Source: Symsagittifera roscoffensis (taxonomy: Eukaryota > Xenacoelomorpha > Acoela > Convolutidae). From it: a stretch of 64,000 nucleotides of DNA. This document shows positions 1 through 15,300 of the stretch, one piece after another (the first letter of the stretch is position 1; the number at the start of each line of letters is the position of its first letter). The position numbers were made by a program, and so were the translations under genes. A model generated the notes under the pieces. It did not search any database. It saw only the letters and a list, made by a program, of their open reading frames with translations, and was not told the origin of the DNA. The DNA lies in NCBI RefSeq assembly GCF_963678635.1, contig NC_087066.1, positions 26,937,453-27,001,452 of the forward strand, in the 5' to 3' direction.

Positions 1-94
1 CTGCAAAATTAAAAAACTGAAGCCAAACTTTTTACAATGAACTTCTATAGCGTAATTATAAAGACAGTGGTATGAAAGAATCCGATCGACTCAC

Positions 95-374
95 TTGTCA
101 GTTACTGCTTGTATCTCCCGTCTCATTTTCTGGTTACTAGCGGCCGCAATTGTGTTCAGAGCACCTCCATTGGGCTGAATCAACAGAGCACTCCTCTTGA
201 TCATATCTTCTCCCTTCTTAACCACGCCGTCCAGGTAGTAGGACTGCTCCTGGTTCATCAGAGATGAGAACTCAGTGTGTTCCAGCAGCATCTGGTCTAG
301 TTTCTCCACTTCGTCCGGAAGCGGTCCGTGGAAACGCACACGTTGTTCCGCTTCTCCCATCCACATGTACATTT
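95..374 (-). CDS. Spectraplakin exon w39: spectrin repeat, last exon in window
   Basis: Reads (E)MYMWMGEAEQRVRFHGPLPD to QAVTD plus two bases at donor GACAA|GTGAGT. MYMWMGEAEQR carries the conserved Trp. Acceptor aattcttag. The protein continues past the left edge, where more rod and the EF-hand/GAS2 end are expected. Confidence 0.9.
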
Positions 375-3300
375 CTAAGAATTCAGAGTTCAAGCTAGCA
401 TTGAATTTGCCAAAAACGGCTCATCTATTTCAGAATAAAATCTTAGACTTAGCAAGAAATGCTCAGTTTACAATTGACCCGAACCATTAACTCTCAAAGT
501 ACAACACAAAATTACCATCACTTTGAACACTCGAAGTTGATTGTGACTCAATTTCAGATTCTGCGCTAGATTCTTAATCAAAATGCGAATGTGAGCCAAG
601 GAATGAAAAATAGTACGTCGACATTTGAGTAGCAATTTGAGCCCATTTGTAAACAATCTGGCGTACTCGGAGTACAAAACCTTAATGTTATTATCTAATT
701 TTACTCTGGACGTACCTTTGAATCCTTCATCTAGCATTTTGGCCTCTGCAAGCAACTGCTCTAGTCTATCTTTCCTCTGAGCTGCCAGCTGGTTCACTGT
801 CTTCCAGTGGGCGACCAGCTCTGCCAACTGCTCCTTCAGAGTGTCGTCTCCTTGCTCAGTTGCACTGCGAACCAGACTGTCGATGCTCTTTTGGCGGGTG
901 GACAGTTCACGCATTAGGGCCTGGAAACAGAGACATTCATTGTAAGAAGACAAAATAATTACTCAATAATCAAGTGTCAGGATAAAACATTGGACCTTAT
1001 AGTTAAGTTATGCGTAAATATTTAATGCTTCAAACTTCAGCCATTTTAAAAAGTTACATACCAAAAGACCGAAGTTTCCAGGAGTCTAATTGTTGCTTGC
1101 ATTTTCGATGGCTTCCATAATTGAAAAACTTATCATAGTTGAAAAACTTTTCTTAGTTGAAAAAAGAGCTCTAGCCTTATTGTGTTGTATGGTATGATTG
1201 ATGGAATCCGTGTCTATGGGTAGAGGTGCCTTGGGGTCAAGAGAACCCTCCTGCGCCAGCAGCCACTCCTTCAGTACCCCCAGGGCATCTTTGAGCTGGC
1301 CACACCTCACCAGGGCACTCTCCAAGTGGTGCTGTCTGCTAGCAGCCCTGGTAACCAACAAGCAAATTGAGAAAACTTATACTAACTAGAACAGGTCAAA
1401 AAGCACAACTTTTGCTTTCTTACAAAAAAAATAAACAATTATAGAAATATGATTAAGCTCTCATTCAATTTCAGTACAGTTCTGTTCAGTGCTCATGAAA
1501 ACAAATTAGTTTTTAGGAGATACGTGTTAATTATGAGCTTTACTTCATTGAAATATTATGTAAGTTTCAATACAGATCTGGTTTCGAGAAACTATGGCTG
1601 ACCTGGTGGTGGCGCTCTCCCACTTGGTCCTGAGGTCTTTCATCATCTTGTTCAGGGACTCCGTGTCGTTGGGAAATGGCCTGCACTTCTCCTTCAATGT
1701 CTTGCCTGCTTTCAGAATAGTTTCGACCTGGTGCTGCTTCTGCTGGATGCCCTTCTGCACCTCCTAAAAGCATACATGGTTCAGTTGTTTACTTCTAAAT
1801 GAAAATGAAAATGGTTGTCACATTATATTGAGGGCTCTTCTCCATTCCTATTCCCTCACATTGCAAAACTTTAATTTTCATAAAACTAATGTCTGGGTTT
1901 ATAGCTAAACACATGATATTTCGATATAAATTATGAAGAAAAAATAAGTTCCAAAAGTTAATTTCTTCGCCACGCAAAATTTCGTTATATTATGAAAACA
2001 ATAGAATTAAAATTGAATTTCAATTAAATTTCAATTGTAAGTGGTGTAGAAATAAGCCGAGACTATTTATCCTCAATGGAATTGGGAATTGACCAAAATA
2101 CGAGCTGTGTTGACTTATTTATAGAGAGACGCATTTGTCCCCCGTAATAGCACCAACATGTTAACTTTTTTAAAATATAATTCTAGGATGAGAACTGTTG
2201 CTTTGTCCTCAAGCACCGACCTCGGATCTTAGTTAGTCTCGTAACACCGACCTTTTAGTTTCAAATCTTTCACTGATATTTTTACACAGAGGTGAAGCTT
2301 CGCTAAGCAAATCCTAGCGAGAACACCGCAAAAAAAAACATATTTATAAAAAGCAATAAGAAAAATCTGAAATAAGCCTCGAAAAATAATTCAAACATTT
2401 CTTTAAAACTGCAAAAGCTCAAATAAGAGAAAGGTAACAACTTAAGAATTTACCTTGTGTTTGGCTAGATCTTGTTTCAGCAGTGCTACGTTGGTAGTCA
2501 AAGCAAGGTCGTCTGTCTTCATCTTAGCGTCTTCCTCACATAGATAGTCGTATAATTTCTTCCATTGACCATGATACTAGAACAGAACCATTCGATTTTA
2601 GTTATAAGAGCAAAAAATTTTAGATTCTGTCAAGATGACACTGAAATACGTGTGATGAGTATTAAGAGAAGTGACGAAATCCAACTTAGTGTCAAAGATT
2701 TGATTCATAAAACGATTAAGTCTAACTAAATTCATTTCGTTACAAATTCTTGAAATGTATCACAAGGTGCAAAAAGTCTGGTCAGCACTGAGTATCTTAG
2801 TTATAAAAATCAAAAAACTATTCGACAACAAGCCTTGGGTTTAACGGTATTTCAAAGAAAATTGCCTACGGAAAGGACAACTAAAGCATACCTGTTTGGC
2901 TCTCTTGGCTCCGTCATCCAGTCTCTTAGACTGGTCTCTCACTTTCTTGGCCACTTGGTCATATCTGTGTTTGATGTCTATGACTAGGTTCTTGATTATG
3001 GCCATCTCCTGCTTCTCACTGTTGCTCTTGTGCTCGAACGAATTCTTCTCCAACTCATTCACAGCTTGTCTCTTTTGTTCCACTTCTTCCAACAGAGGCT
3101 GAAAATAGTTGAACATAGATCAAGAGGTCACGTCACGCGAAATATCACCAAAAGTTTTATAAATAAGCCTTGAAAAGTCTCTAAATTTGCTTAGATTGAG
3201 ACAAATTTTCATACTTTATCTTCGAGACAGTTGAAAAACTTTGACTTCAAGATGTTAATTAGATGAATTTTCACGTAAATCAAAATTTTGAAGAAAGTTA

Positions 3301-6300
3301 TTACTTGTTGACTATATCTTGCGACAATAGCTTTCGTTGTCATTAAAATTCTTCTCAGTATCTGGATTTTAAGGATAGTATAACTTTTGAAAACGCAAGG
3401 CTCTTAAAAATATCCACACTTGTTCTCTTGACGCGTTTCGATAAATTACAATCTGACCTTGAGCTGTTCGATCTGTCTGTTGACTCCCTCCACGAGTACA
3501 CTGACGTCCTTGTTTGTAGATGCCTTGCTGTTGGCCTCAGTCAGCCACTGGATTAGGGAGTTCAGTTGTTCCTCGAACTGTTTGGACCGCTGCAAGACAT
3601 CTTCTAGAGCCGCCTACACAAAAACAATATCATTAAAAAACAGCAGTTCAAGAAAACACTTTCTTAATCGTGTGTCAACTTCAAACTTTTTCATTATCTC
3701 TTGCTAAAGCTAATGAGGTCTAAATTTTTTGGCGTAAAATAAGTTTATACAGTGATTAGTTTTAAGTGTTTGACAATCGAACGCGCTTTTAATTTACGAA
3801 TACAAAAATTGAATTCATAATCAACAATTTCTGATGCTAATAAGGCGTTGCAAAAAAGACATAGTCTCATTACTGCAAAATTATAGAACTATGTAGCCGA
3901 AATTGGTCAGACTGTGGTAGACCTGAAGCTAGAGGTCCATTGGGAGCTCGTCCTCACACGCTATAATTGCCATGACATGGGATCGAATACACGATCTGAC
4001 GATTTCAAAGTGAACGCCGTACCACTATGCTAAGTGCCTCTCTACCACTTAATAAAAATTATTGTAAAAATTTATCAACATAAAACATAGCCAACAGACA
4101 GTTGGAAAAGAGTCAATGAACCACGTAAACAGAAAAAATACTGTCGAATATCGAAGAAAAAAACGATGGCCTCCAAGATCATTGAAATTCTAGAACAATT
4201 TATGCTGAACACTTTTATAAAACAAAATTAAAATAAAATTAACCCAATTTCAGAAAACTGGATCAATATGTAAGTTTTTCATTCCGCTGGGAAATCTGCA
4301 AATCAAAATCCACTTCCGAACTAGAAATCGATCACGTTTTTCGTGCACTTTACAGTATTGACGTACGATGGTGGAGTTTCTGGAGTTTCAATAGAGGAAA
4401 TGAATTGAGCTTCAAAAGAAGTCAAGTTAAACAGCGAAAAGTAAATTTGAGTCGAACAAATTTTAAGACTTCCTGATAAAAAACAAAAAAATCATCACGA
4501 CCTACATAAGAGTCTGAACTACGTTCATCGACTCTTATTAATTTTTATTTTAACTCTTCCAAATATTTTAGTTTTATTTTGAAGTTTGAAAAATAAATTA
4601 TTGCAATATTTTTATAGCAACATATACTATACGAAATGAAAAAATTGGCAATCGTGGGTATAAATACCTTTCTATTAATAGCTTTCGTATGTGCATTTGA
4701 CCACTTATCCTCCACTGCCTTCATCGCCTGTTTAATCGCAGCCTCACACTCCGCATCCCCCTTACAAATGCTCAACATCTGAGTCGCCTCTTGCCTCACA
4801 GGTTTCAATATACTGCCCTCTTTTTCCCGGAATTCGGAGAGGAGGTTGTTCACGATCTTCAAGTTGGCTGTGATGGTCTTAGGGAATCCACCGAGGGGTT
4901 TGGATGTCATGACGTAGGGTTCCTTCGATTGCAGCCACTCAGATAGTTTGTTGATGGAGTTTTGGAAACGTACCGCCTGTCAGGATAAATGAAGTTTGAT
5001 TGTAAAATTTAAAATCGCAAGCAAAAGTAAGTATTGCATCTTTTTTTTTGAAACGCATCGTTTGAGAGACATTTGACCATTATGAAAAAAACCAAGTCAG
5101 CTCTGGCCTGAAAATTTACCTGTCGTTTTGCAGTTTCCAACTCATTTTGCCTCTTGAAAGCAGCAGTGCTGATCTTATTCATCCTCATCTTCATCTGGTT
5201 CATCTCCTCAACATTGTACTCCTTCCCACTGTTCCTACTCCCTCTAACCAGAATGTCCAGTCTAGACTGGTAAGAGTGGAGGTCATTCTGGAGCATCTTC
5301 AGTTTGGCTATCTCCACTTCAATTGAGGCCATGTCTCCAGCAACAGGCTTCATTGATGATGCCTCCTGCTCCGCCTTAAAGAGTCCAACGTCATAAGAAA
5401 CTCCAAGTGAGTTCAAGGTATAAATAATTTTAGCTCAATAAAGGAAATGAACGAAAAAACTTAAGCTTTCTTTGCATGTTTGTGGTTCACAGATGCTTAT
5501 ATCTAGTGTATGGTAAAAACAACAAGTGTGACCCAGTGAGCCTTTGGTTCGTAGTCAGAATATACAAAGCAAACTTTCCTCGCATAAAGTATTATAACCT
5601 AAACCACAAAAAATAAGCCAAGAAAGTCAAAGGTCTTGGTACTTGAGATCTTTTTCATTATGAAATTTCAGATATAAAACGGTTTAGTTCATACAAAAGT
5701 GACAGAACTGCCATATGAGCCGTTGCAATTATCAAAGCTTACCGGCCTCTTTTTTCTTTGCGCTTAGGTTAGAAGCTTATGAATCGCACATGCAGCTGAA
5801 AATATTTTAGACATCATTACCTTGTCTAGCCACAGCTGAACTTCATGAAGCGTGGAATCGTCATTTCCAGATCTCAATAAAGCTTCGTCAACTTCCTGCT
5901 GTCTTTCCATGATAGACATGCACACATTCTCCCATCTCGACTGAACTTCGTCTATTTCTGAATCGATAAAATGAGTCGCCGGGTCATTGATCGGCCTCAG
6001 ACCCGAGAGTTCGTCGTTTTCATCTTGGTAAGTAGGGGTCGAATCCGCTTTCATTTTGGACCCTTTGGTAATAAAGGCGTCTAGTTCTACTTGTTTAGGT
6101 CCTAATTCATGTTTCAGTTTTCGCAAGTCAGTTTTAGCGTGTTGTGCTTTGAATGCAGAGTCGAAGTTCTTTGGCATTTGGCTCAGTGATTTTTCAGTCT
6201 TTCCAAGCCATCGTTTCAGCTCCTATGAAATACAACAATAAAACTCTTGAACACATCTAGAAACACACTTTTTACCTTATTTTTCTCGTTTTATTGACTT

Positions 6301-9300
6301 TTCTAAAAAAAAATTTCATGGTTTCCAGCTTAAAATTCGATAACATATCGGTTTACAAGCTAGTCAACTGAATCCCCGGTTACATATTGCAAAACGCTTT
6401 GAAGCAAGACGTACCTGACTAGATCTAGTAAATTGCTCGCTATTTGCCAAAGCTGCAGCAAGCGATTGTTCTCTGTCGTTGAACATCGCATTCAAAGTAT
6501 CCCAGTTGTTTTGCATCTCTTCCACAACTCGGAACACGAGCGCCTTTTCAACTTCGGCTACCGATCCCAATACCGACTGAGCGCCCTCGTTCTGAGCCCA
6601 TTCCACTTCATCTCCTAACCCCTCCATTTCTTCTCTAATGGCCTGAAGGAACGCTTGTTGCTGTGTGATATAATGTTTCTTCACACCTGGTGGGTCAGTC
6701 TTCACACTTGTGTCTAAGGACTCAATTTGCTCTTTTACAGATCTATTCACACGTTTTAGTTCGCGCCAGAACTTACTGCACGTCTCGTACGCACTTTCAA
6801 GCATTACTTCTCGCGAGGAGATTAAATCCTTGACTTGAGCATGCGAATCGTTCGCTTCTTTGACCATTTGCATCAAATCTTTGCCGATTATGTCATTCGG
6901 ATTTGTTTTCAGAAGTTGTTCAGCATTCACTCGGACTTTCTCGATTTCGACTTCTTTACCGTCTACTTCTTTTCGGAGGGTGCCCATACTTTTGATTTGC
7001 TCTTTCAATTTCTTCGGGTCTGAACTGATTGATTCTGGTGCGATAAGACTCTCGTAAGCTCCCGAAAGGTATTCGGCAATTGCTTCAATCGCCTCACGAT
7101 GCTAAAAAAGACAAACTCTATCAAAAAATACTAAACGGAATAATTCTCCAAAATATTTTAATTTTTTAATAGTTTTTTTTTTAAATATAAAATTGGTCGA
7201 ACCTGTAGTGATTCCTGGATGTCAAAGTACAGCTGTTGTGCTCTATCTTCCACATTCGCTCCAAGTGAGTTGTACCTTTCTACCAGGGACATAACGTATC
7301 TGTTCAGCTCTGCCACCGACTGGTTCTCGGCTGCATCTTTATTGGTCAGCGAACCTTCAATCGGTTTATACAGTGCTTGCACCATAGAAACATTCTTCTG
7401 TATTTTAGACACAGAAACTCTGTAAGACTGGATCAGTTCCTGGAACTCCAAGCATTTATTTTGCTCTTCTTTCAAGTCTTCTTCACTCAAACTTGCGAAG
7501 TTCTGATTGGTCATTTCGGATAGAATAGTTGGTTCAACTTCGTCCAGCCAATCAGAAAGCGGGCTCGCAACATCATGGATTTCTTCAACGAGCGGATCCG
7601 ATTGAGCCAAAAACTGTCTCAAAGATTCTCCGTTTGATGCCAAATTTGAGAAGTTCGACTTAAGCGATCGCATCAAATCTAGCAATTCGTGTCGTGCACT
7701 TCGGTCTTTGGTTCGTTTTGCCAAATCGTCACTTCGTTTCACCAGTTCGTCTCGTAAAATTTCTTTTTCAGGTAAACTTTCGAAGAGTTTCCGAAGGACA
7801 TCATCTTGTTTCTTGCACTGCTTGACATTCGTTTTGTCAATGCTTACAGGTTGGATTGCTTCGATTGCTTTCATATTTGCTTCCACCCATGCGAACAGCT
7901 CATTGACCTATAAATAAAAATTTGCTGATCCAGAAAGCACCATAGAAACCCAATTTGTTCAAAGCCCATTTTTATCTAGACCACTCCTCTTAACCAAATA
8001 AGTAGTCAAAATAACTCAGCCAATAAGTATCCTAAATATCTAAGTAGATTTCAAATAAAACTTAAGGGAACCTATGCTGACGAACTTTTGAACGAATACC
8101 CATGTTAAATTATGGATAAAAAACTGAGTAAAAGCTGGTCTAAAACTTGGCTACCAAAACAAATTTTACCTGAGCTTTGAACTCGCTCGTTTCGTTTAAC
8201 GACTTCTCAAGCTGGGCACCTCTTTCTTTCAGTCCAATTTCTATCTCTCTGAATCTGTTATTGTTGTCGTGAATCGAACTTTCCACAATTCGCGATTCGT
8301 CGCCACTCGTTAACGCTACCAATTTAGGACCGCAGTCGTTTATGATATCAAGCTGCGACTTTCTCTGCGAGAGTTGTTTCATTCGTTCATCATGTTTGAC
8401 CAACAGTTGGTCCCAGCTGCCACTTAGTTTACTCGACAACTCGGCTTCCATGGTGTCGAACCACTCGGCTAAGTTCCGATGAGTCTCGCCGAAGTCAGTA
8501 GCCAATGGGAGGGCAGCCGAGAGCTTCCTAATGCGATCTGAACTCAGTTCAGAGACATTTTCGAACAGCTGGTCAACTGAATCTAGTCGTCTTTGAAGGG
8601 CAATTTTGTGCCCCGACTCGCCGCTGTTTTTCAGTAAGTTTTCACCTAGTTCTATCAACCCGTCTACTTGTTGTGCGTGGTTCTTGATTTCTCGGTCGAT
8701 GACCTAAAACATTCAAGCACTGTTGTTTATCTGACGATGTTAACAATTAATTCGGTAGAAGAAATCGATCTATGCAACAGAGGGAAAATAATGTTGTCTT
8801 ATTTTTAGTCATTGCCCCCATGTTACCTAGTGTTATTAGCCACCCCTATTAAGGACTAATTCAACGGTTAACCATATGCCAATATTGTACCAAGTAATAC
8901 ATTTGCCTTTTGCAATTATTAGGGTGTATTTAACGAGATTCGAGTATAATACACCTACTACTTATACCCCCTCCTGCTTTTACCTTAGGATGAAACTTTG
9001 AGAACATACAATACAGACAAAGGAAAAGTGGCAATAAACTCAAGCAAACTGAAAAAAATATATTTAAAAATTTTTCTGAACATCATCTTTTGAGGTCTAG
9101 CGAAAATTTATTTCCAGCTAAATTTCTTTCAACTTCCGGAAACTTTATGCTTGATAAATTGTTTGAGTAAGCAAAGCGAATTTGAGGAAAATGGATTAGA
9201 AAAAATGTTTTAAATTCATTACATTACGAGGCCAAACTGTGCACTGGATAGGCGCACAATTTTGTGTCTGTATGATAATTTTGTGTCTGTATGACCCTGG

Positions 9301-12300
9301 ATTCCAGAGACAAGTCTTTAAACATGTTCAAATTCTGTCAAAACAATATAAAAAAAAGAAAAAAAAAGAAAACAAAGAGCATCCTTGTTGCGGAATCCCT
9401 TTACAATTCACAAAATCCACAATTTGGCCTCGTAGTGTAGGAAATCGTCAAAACGGCTCCAAATTTTCCGCAAATTGCAGATTTACTATTTGCAGAAGAC
9501 TAACGTGTGCTTCATTTGGCAAAAGTCAAATAACAAAAAACATAGCAGAAAACTATCGAAAAGGAGTCAATGAACGCAAGGAAACAGAAAAAAATGTATT
9601 TTTTGATAAAATCTCAACTTTTGAACTTCATAGGTAAAAACAGACTTAAAGCTCTTTGAAATTCTAGATTTACTTGTGTGTAACACTTTTTGATCAAATT
9701 AACCTATTCGAGAAAACTGGATCAGCAGGTAAAATTTTTATTTCACTGGAAAATTTCATCATTAAATTCCACTTTCGAAACTAGAAGTTATTGAATAGAA
9801 AAAAAAGGTAAAAAAACAGTCAAAAAAATTATGTCTACGAAAAAATCAGGATATTGTCTCGGATGAAGCTTAAAAATAGCCTGAGCAAGCATCGAGAATC
9901 AACGGCTGAGCAAAAACTAAGGCAATCAAAACTTGGGTCGACCCTTGTTAAGCCGAAAACAAAACTAGAAAAAACATCACTTTTTAAAAATTTACGAACC
10001 ATCCTTGCTAAAACGGGCAGGGGCAGTCTAAAAAATCGCCATTGAAACTACGCAATATCAGCAATATAAGTTGACAAAGCCGATATTACATAAGCCGAAC
10101 CCATTTAACCAAAAAACCAATAAAACTACAGAACAACTTTCAATTATAGTTGAAACATTTTGAATCAAAAAGTACTATAGCCAGAACAGATTGAAAAGCG
10201 TACCAGATCGTACAAACTGCATTTGTAAAATAAAAGAAAAAAATCAGCCGATAAAAATTGAAACAAAAACCGCAAATCCGAAAAAGTACATTTGAAAAAA
10301 TTGACCACAGCCAACACTGATGGAAACGATTGAATGAACGCAAAGAAACAGCAAAAAAATTATGATAAATTTTTCGAGCTTCAAACAAAAAAAAATAATC
10401 AGCACCTATATAAGAGTCTGAATTATGTTCATCGACTCTTAACTACTACCTCAAATGAACTAATAGACGTCAGTAGAATTTGTAAGAAAAGTTACTCTCG
10501 CAAGTGAAAAAACTGAATCGCATGGTAAATTTATTCTGAAAAATAAAATCCACTTCCGAAATGTGAAGCTGATCACGTCTTCTTACGCCAATTGCGCTTT
10601 CATAATTGGAAAAGCATTTTGCCTAACTGTTCGCAGTTGAATTTGAAATGAACGCAAAAGTGCAAATTTACCTAAGTGTATTCATTAGAAAAACCACCTA
10701 GATCTATATCAGAGTCTTCAATACGTTCATCAACTCCTAACAAATGTATGCGCCAATAAATTTTAACTGTTTCTTGGAGAAAAAAAAAACACAAAAATCA
10801 CTCGATCCTAGCAAGTCTCCTCAATTAGTACACTGACACACAATAAATCAGCTTGAATATTAATGATTATGTTGCTTGGATTTTTATGCAGTAAACTTGA
10901 GACAAAGAATTGTGGCGCGTAAGGCAAAAGAACGCTGATTACACAGAGGCGAAGCGACGATTCGCACAATTTGCAATACAACACAAACACGCATGACAAC
11001 TAGCTGATAGAAAATTGGAAAAAAACCGTCATGTCTCGGCGTGGCCAAAAAATATGAATATTCAAAAGTATAACACCTATAAAAAAATTTCTTTTCCTTG
11101 TTATTAATTCCATAACTTTTTCAAAAACAAAAAAAACACCCGATCTTACCAAGTCTCTTCAATTAGTACACTGACAGATAATAAATAACCTTGAACATTA
11201 ATGATTACGTTGCTTGGATTTTTATGCAGTAAACTTGAGACAAAGAGTTTTGGCGCTTAAGGCATAAGAACGATTATAACACAAAGGCGAAGCGACGATC
11301 CGCACAATTTCAATACAGCAAAAACACACATGACAATTAGCTGATAGAAAATCGGAAAAACACCGCCATGTCTCGGCGTGAACGGAAAATATGAAAATAT
11401 AAGTATAACACCTTTAAAAAAATTTCTTTTCCTTGTTATTAATTCCATAACTTATTCAAAAACAAAAAAAACTATCACCAAAAAAACTGATTTTGTCTCA
11501 ATAATTTTCAGTTTGATTTAAAAGGTAATTGATGACTCAATTTTTCAAGATCAAGAACTGTTTACACAGGTGAAGCGGAGCTTCGTACCACTTGAGACAC
11601 ACAACACAAAACTGAAACGGCAGCTAGCTGTAAAAAAATTGACAAAAGTCGAAAAAAATACCGAATAATTCAATTTGTTTGTCGCGAATGCGGTTCAATT
11701 TGAGAAAAATAGTGATAAACACAATTTCTGATTCAGAACATAGTCAACAAACATTTGGAAGGGAATCAATGAATGCAAAAAAAAAACAGAAAAAAACTGA
11801 CTTGTTTTTCGAGAAATTCAAAGTCTAAAATATATGGCCTTTGAGCTCTTTCATTTTCACGAATAATTAAATATTGAATTTTCTGATAAAATTACTCAAA
11901 TTGAGAACACTGGACAGTAAAATTTTCAGACCGCTGGAAAATCGGAAAATTTAAAATCGACTGTCGAAATAAATTCTTTTCGATCTTTTTTTTCGTTACA
12001 TTGATACTTTTAATGTTCGACAGTGATGTTTGCCTTCCTTTTGAAAAATTAAATAAACTGAACTTAAGAACTCAAGAGTCTAATCGTTAAAAATATTTTT
12101 CAAATGAAAAACCAAAGTCGAGTGTGAACAATTTTAAGTGTGAATTCCGGAAAAAAAATATCACGACCTATATGATATACAACGTAGACTGACGCTTAAA
12201 AAGAATAGATTTTGATTTGAAAACGCTCCCTAGTCGCAAGAAACCTTCTAAAAATGATCCGAATAAATTTGCAGGAAACAAAAAGAGGCAAAACATCATA

Positions 12301-15300
12301 ATTTAAACACTGTGCTTCTACAGGGTAGAATTGAACAAAGTATGCACTGACCTCTTTCAAAGCTTCCATCTTCAAACAAAAACTGATTCGTTAAAGGTTA
12401 TCGGCGAACTGATTGATCATATTAATCAGGATGGTTAATTTTCAATCTTTGTAGGAGCAATCACACAACTGTGGGTTTAATTGGCAAAAATGTCATGCAG
12501 TTAATTCATGAGTTAGTCTTAAGCACCGCGTTAACTTTTTTTTCAGCGCGGCGGAGGCTCTAACAAAAGCCACAATAAATATTTAATAAGTTGATCAACG
12601 TATGAAACCATTTTTAAATTCTTCAAAATAAAAAATAACAAAAAATACCATCGAAGAGAAGATCGACCCTTTTTTGAAATTCCAGGACAATAAAACATCA
12701 ATCAGTTTTTTCTTGGACTTTTTTTGAAATCGATTGATTCAAAAATGAAAATGTTAGATTATGATACAACAATCGACCCTATTTGACCTTTTTTGCGGTA
12801 CTTGATTTGTCGAGGAACAAAAACCCCAGTAGAGGATTTAAGGGGGCGGACACCCCCTCAAGGATTCGATCCCCTGACTACCAAAGAATACCACTTTTTG
12901 GCATTATTTGACGACATTAGTTTTCGGCCAAGGGGCCGTTAACTTCTCTAAAGTACCTTCGACGTCAAAAAATTGGTTCAAATATTAAGTTTGAGGGGTA
13001 AATCTCACGCTAGAAAACGCAAGTTCTTTAGAAAAAAATCTTCCAAAAAAGGGCGGAGAAATTATTTTACAAATTGTGGTCTTTTTAGTGTTTTGGATAG
13101 ATCTAAAAAAATCTTCCTCCCCTCTTTTGAAAAACCACTTGATCTAAAAAAAATTATACAACTTCTCATTCATTCTATAAAATTTTCGCACTGATTTATT
13201 TGTTGCAGATAGTTAAAAAAGAACGGTATATTCCTACAACTAGCAATGAAAAACATCTAAATTCCAAGTGCATTAATTGATTTTTCATAAGGGCTATAAT
13301 TCTTGGAATGATTTTAAGTCCATTACATTATCTGTTAGACGATTTATGGTTAATGAAACAAGTCAACATTCACTACAGCTACGATACAAATGAAATGATA
13401 TGATTAGATGCATACTCTATTGCGTGCAACTTGAATTTGAATATCGTCAGGCACAATCAACACGTTTCCTTCCGCTTGGATTCTCTGCTCCGCCGCTGTC
13501 AACCACTCGATCAACTCATCATTTTCAGCCTCAAACTCACTCAGGTCATCCAGGGTCCGTTCAAGGCCCTCACATGTGGTCTGGATTGCGTTTTCAAGGT
13601 CACCCAGGCTCTCGCGCATGTCCACACATGCATAGTACACTTCAGAAAAGACAGTGTCTTTCGAATCCCCAGTAAGTTGGGATCCAAGTTCGATGATGTG
13701 TTCGATTTGTGGAACTTGTTTCTCGATTGAGAGACTGATTTGCTGAACATGCAACAAACACAACACACAACATTGAATGCATTCCAATGAGCATACAAGA
13801 GCGATAACTAAGATTAGAAATTATACGCAATCAAAGCAAGCAGTTATATAAGAATAAAAAAAAATGCAGTTTTATTGTTTTGACAATATTTTGAGCCTTG
13901 TTTTTTATAACGTTTCTAACTCAAATCTGCATCTATTGCAATACTAAAAACAACATCAATAGAAGCCGTTTATTTAAACAAATCATCAAAATCGTTCCTG
14001 AATCATTTCATATACATGCATGTCATGCTTAACGGTTTGGAATGCTCGAACTTGAACTAAACGCTCACTGTTCCATTTACTAATGATCATGCATTAAATA
14101 GATAACACTGCATGAAGTTATCTAGACTAGCAATCAATGCCAAGTATTTTCTGAAATGTCTGACCTCCATTTGTTGCATCTGCCTCTGGATGGTTTCTGG
14201 ATCTATGCTTCCATGTCTACTGATCGAGTCGATTTCCTTCATCTTCAGGTTCAGCCAGTCTCTTAAGGGGTTCAGAGTATCGAAGAACTCCCTAAATTAC
14301 GCTTTTTAGATGATTTTTAGACTTGCATTCACAAAAAGTCTGAAAGAATCATGTGTTCATATAAACTGTTTTTCAAAAATCAAACAAAATAAAAAACGAC
14401 AAATTTAAATATTTGTGTCTGATTGAATTTTGAGAGACTCACTTAATCTGAGCTGCATTCTCGTTGTACATAATTTTATTGGCTGATAGATTCTCCCTTG
14501 CATTTTCCAACACATGTTTCAGTTCCTCGAAATTCGCTGACTCTCCCAGTTCCGGGAATTGGGTCACTTTCTGTTCAGCCTCGTCGAGCGCAATTTGGAA
14601 CCTGTTCAGCAGTTCTTCTTGCATCTGAAACGTAAATAAACAACTGCATCTAATTTTAAACATCCCATTCGAGTTTGCATAAAATCAACTTTCAAACGAT
14701 CTTTTATTCGCCAGTAGAATTGTGCTATTCACCAGTAAAAGTTGTGCGCACTGCCATTTTGACCATCAACTTTAAAATAAATAAATGAAAAGCGATTGCA
14801 ACGACTGTATAGAGCATATATATTTTAAATATCAATGTCGTTCACAAATTTGGCACAATCGGAAAGCACTGAATGTTACCTGTATAGTGTCAGCTACACA
14901 AGTGTGCAGTTTTGGTGCGGCAAACATGAGGTTAACGTCTGTCCTCAGTTCCTCGTGCTGTGCAATGGCCTCCGAGAGACACTTCACACCCTCTGGGATG
15001 TACTCTTCCGGCTGGGCGAAGAATACAGCTGCAGTTTCAAGTCGAGAGTCCATTTGCTAAACATGAAACTTATTTAAAGTTAAATCTTCTTAAATACAAG
15101 TTTTTTCATTTCGGTGGGTGATTCCTGTCCAGAAAATAGAAAAATAGTTTTTTTTATGGCTGTTCACTAAAAAGCGCCCAACTTGAGTTGAGATGAATTG
15201 AAACTGGGCATAAAATAAAATGAGAGGCATTTCTCAAAAACGTTGAGCTACAAATATTGAACATCAGACCTCAAAATTCTCAAATGAACCAAGAATTACA

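Larger units (their letters stand above)
8704..13415 (-). other. 4.7 kb intron between w26 and w27, repeat-filled
   Basis: Holds four family A copies, the 338-bp tandem duplication, family C blocks and a decayed hAT MITE. Stretches 8750-9240, 12200-12540 and 13150-13410 contain nothing I recognise. Confidence 0.8.

Noticed and set aside
1061-1130. Good-looking GTATGT donor near 1060 as the end of exon w37 or of an extra exon
   Set aside because: The frame of w37 meets a stop before it, and the sequence in between is not spectrin-like.
9239-9637. Plus-strand open frame of 132 codons
   Set aside because: Partly low complexity and runs into a family A copy; no protein-like pattern.
9854-10045. 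Plus-strand open frame of 63 codons, Lys/Ser-rich
   Set aside because: Lies in intronic repeat sequence, with no homology, no start context and composition matching the AT-rich background.
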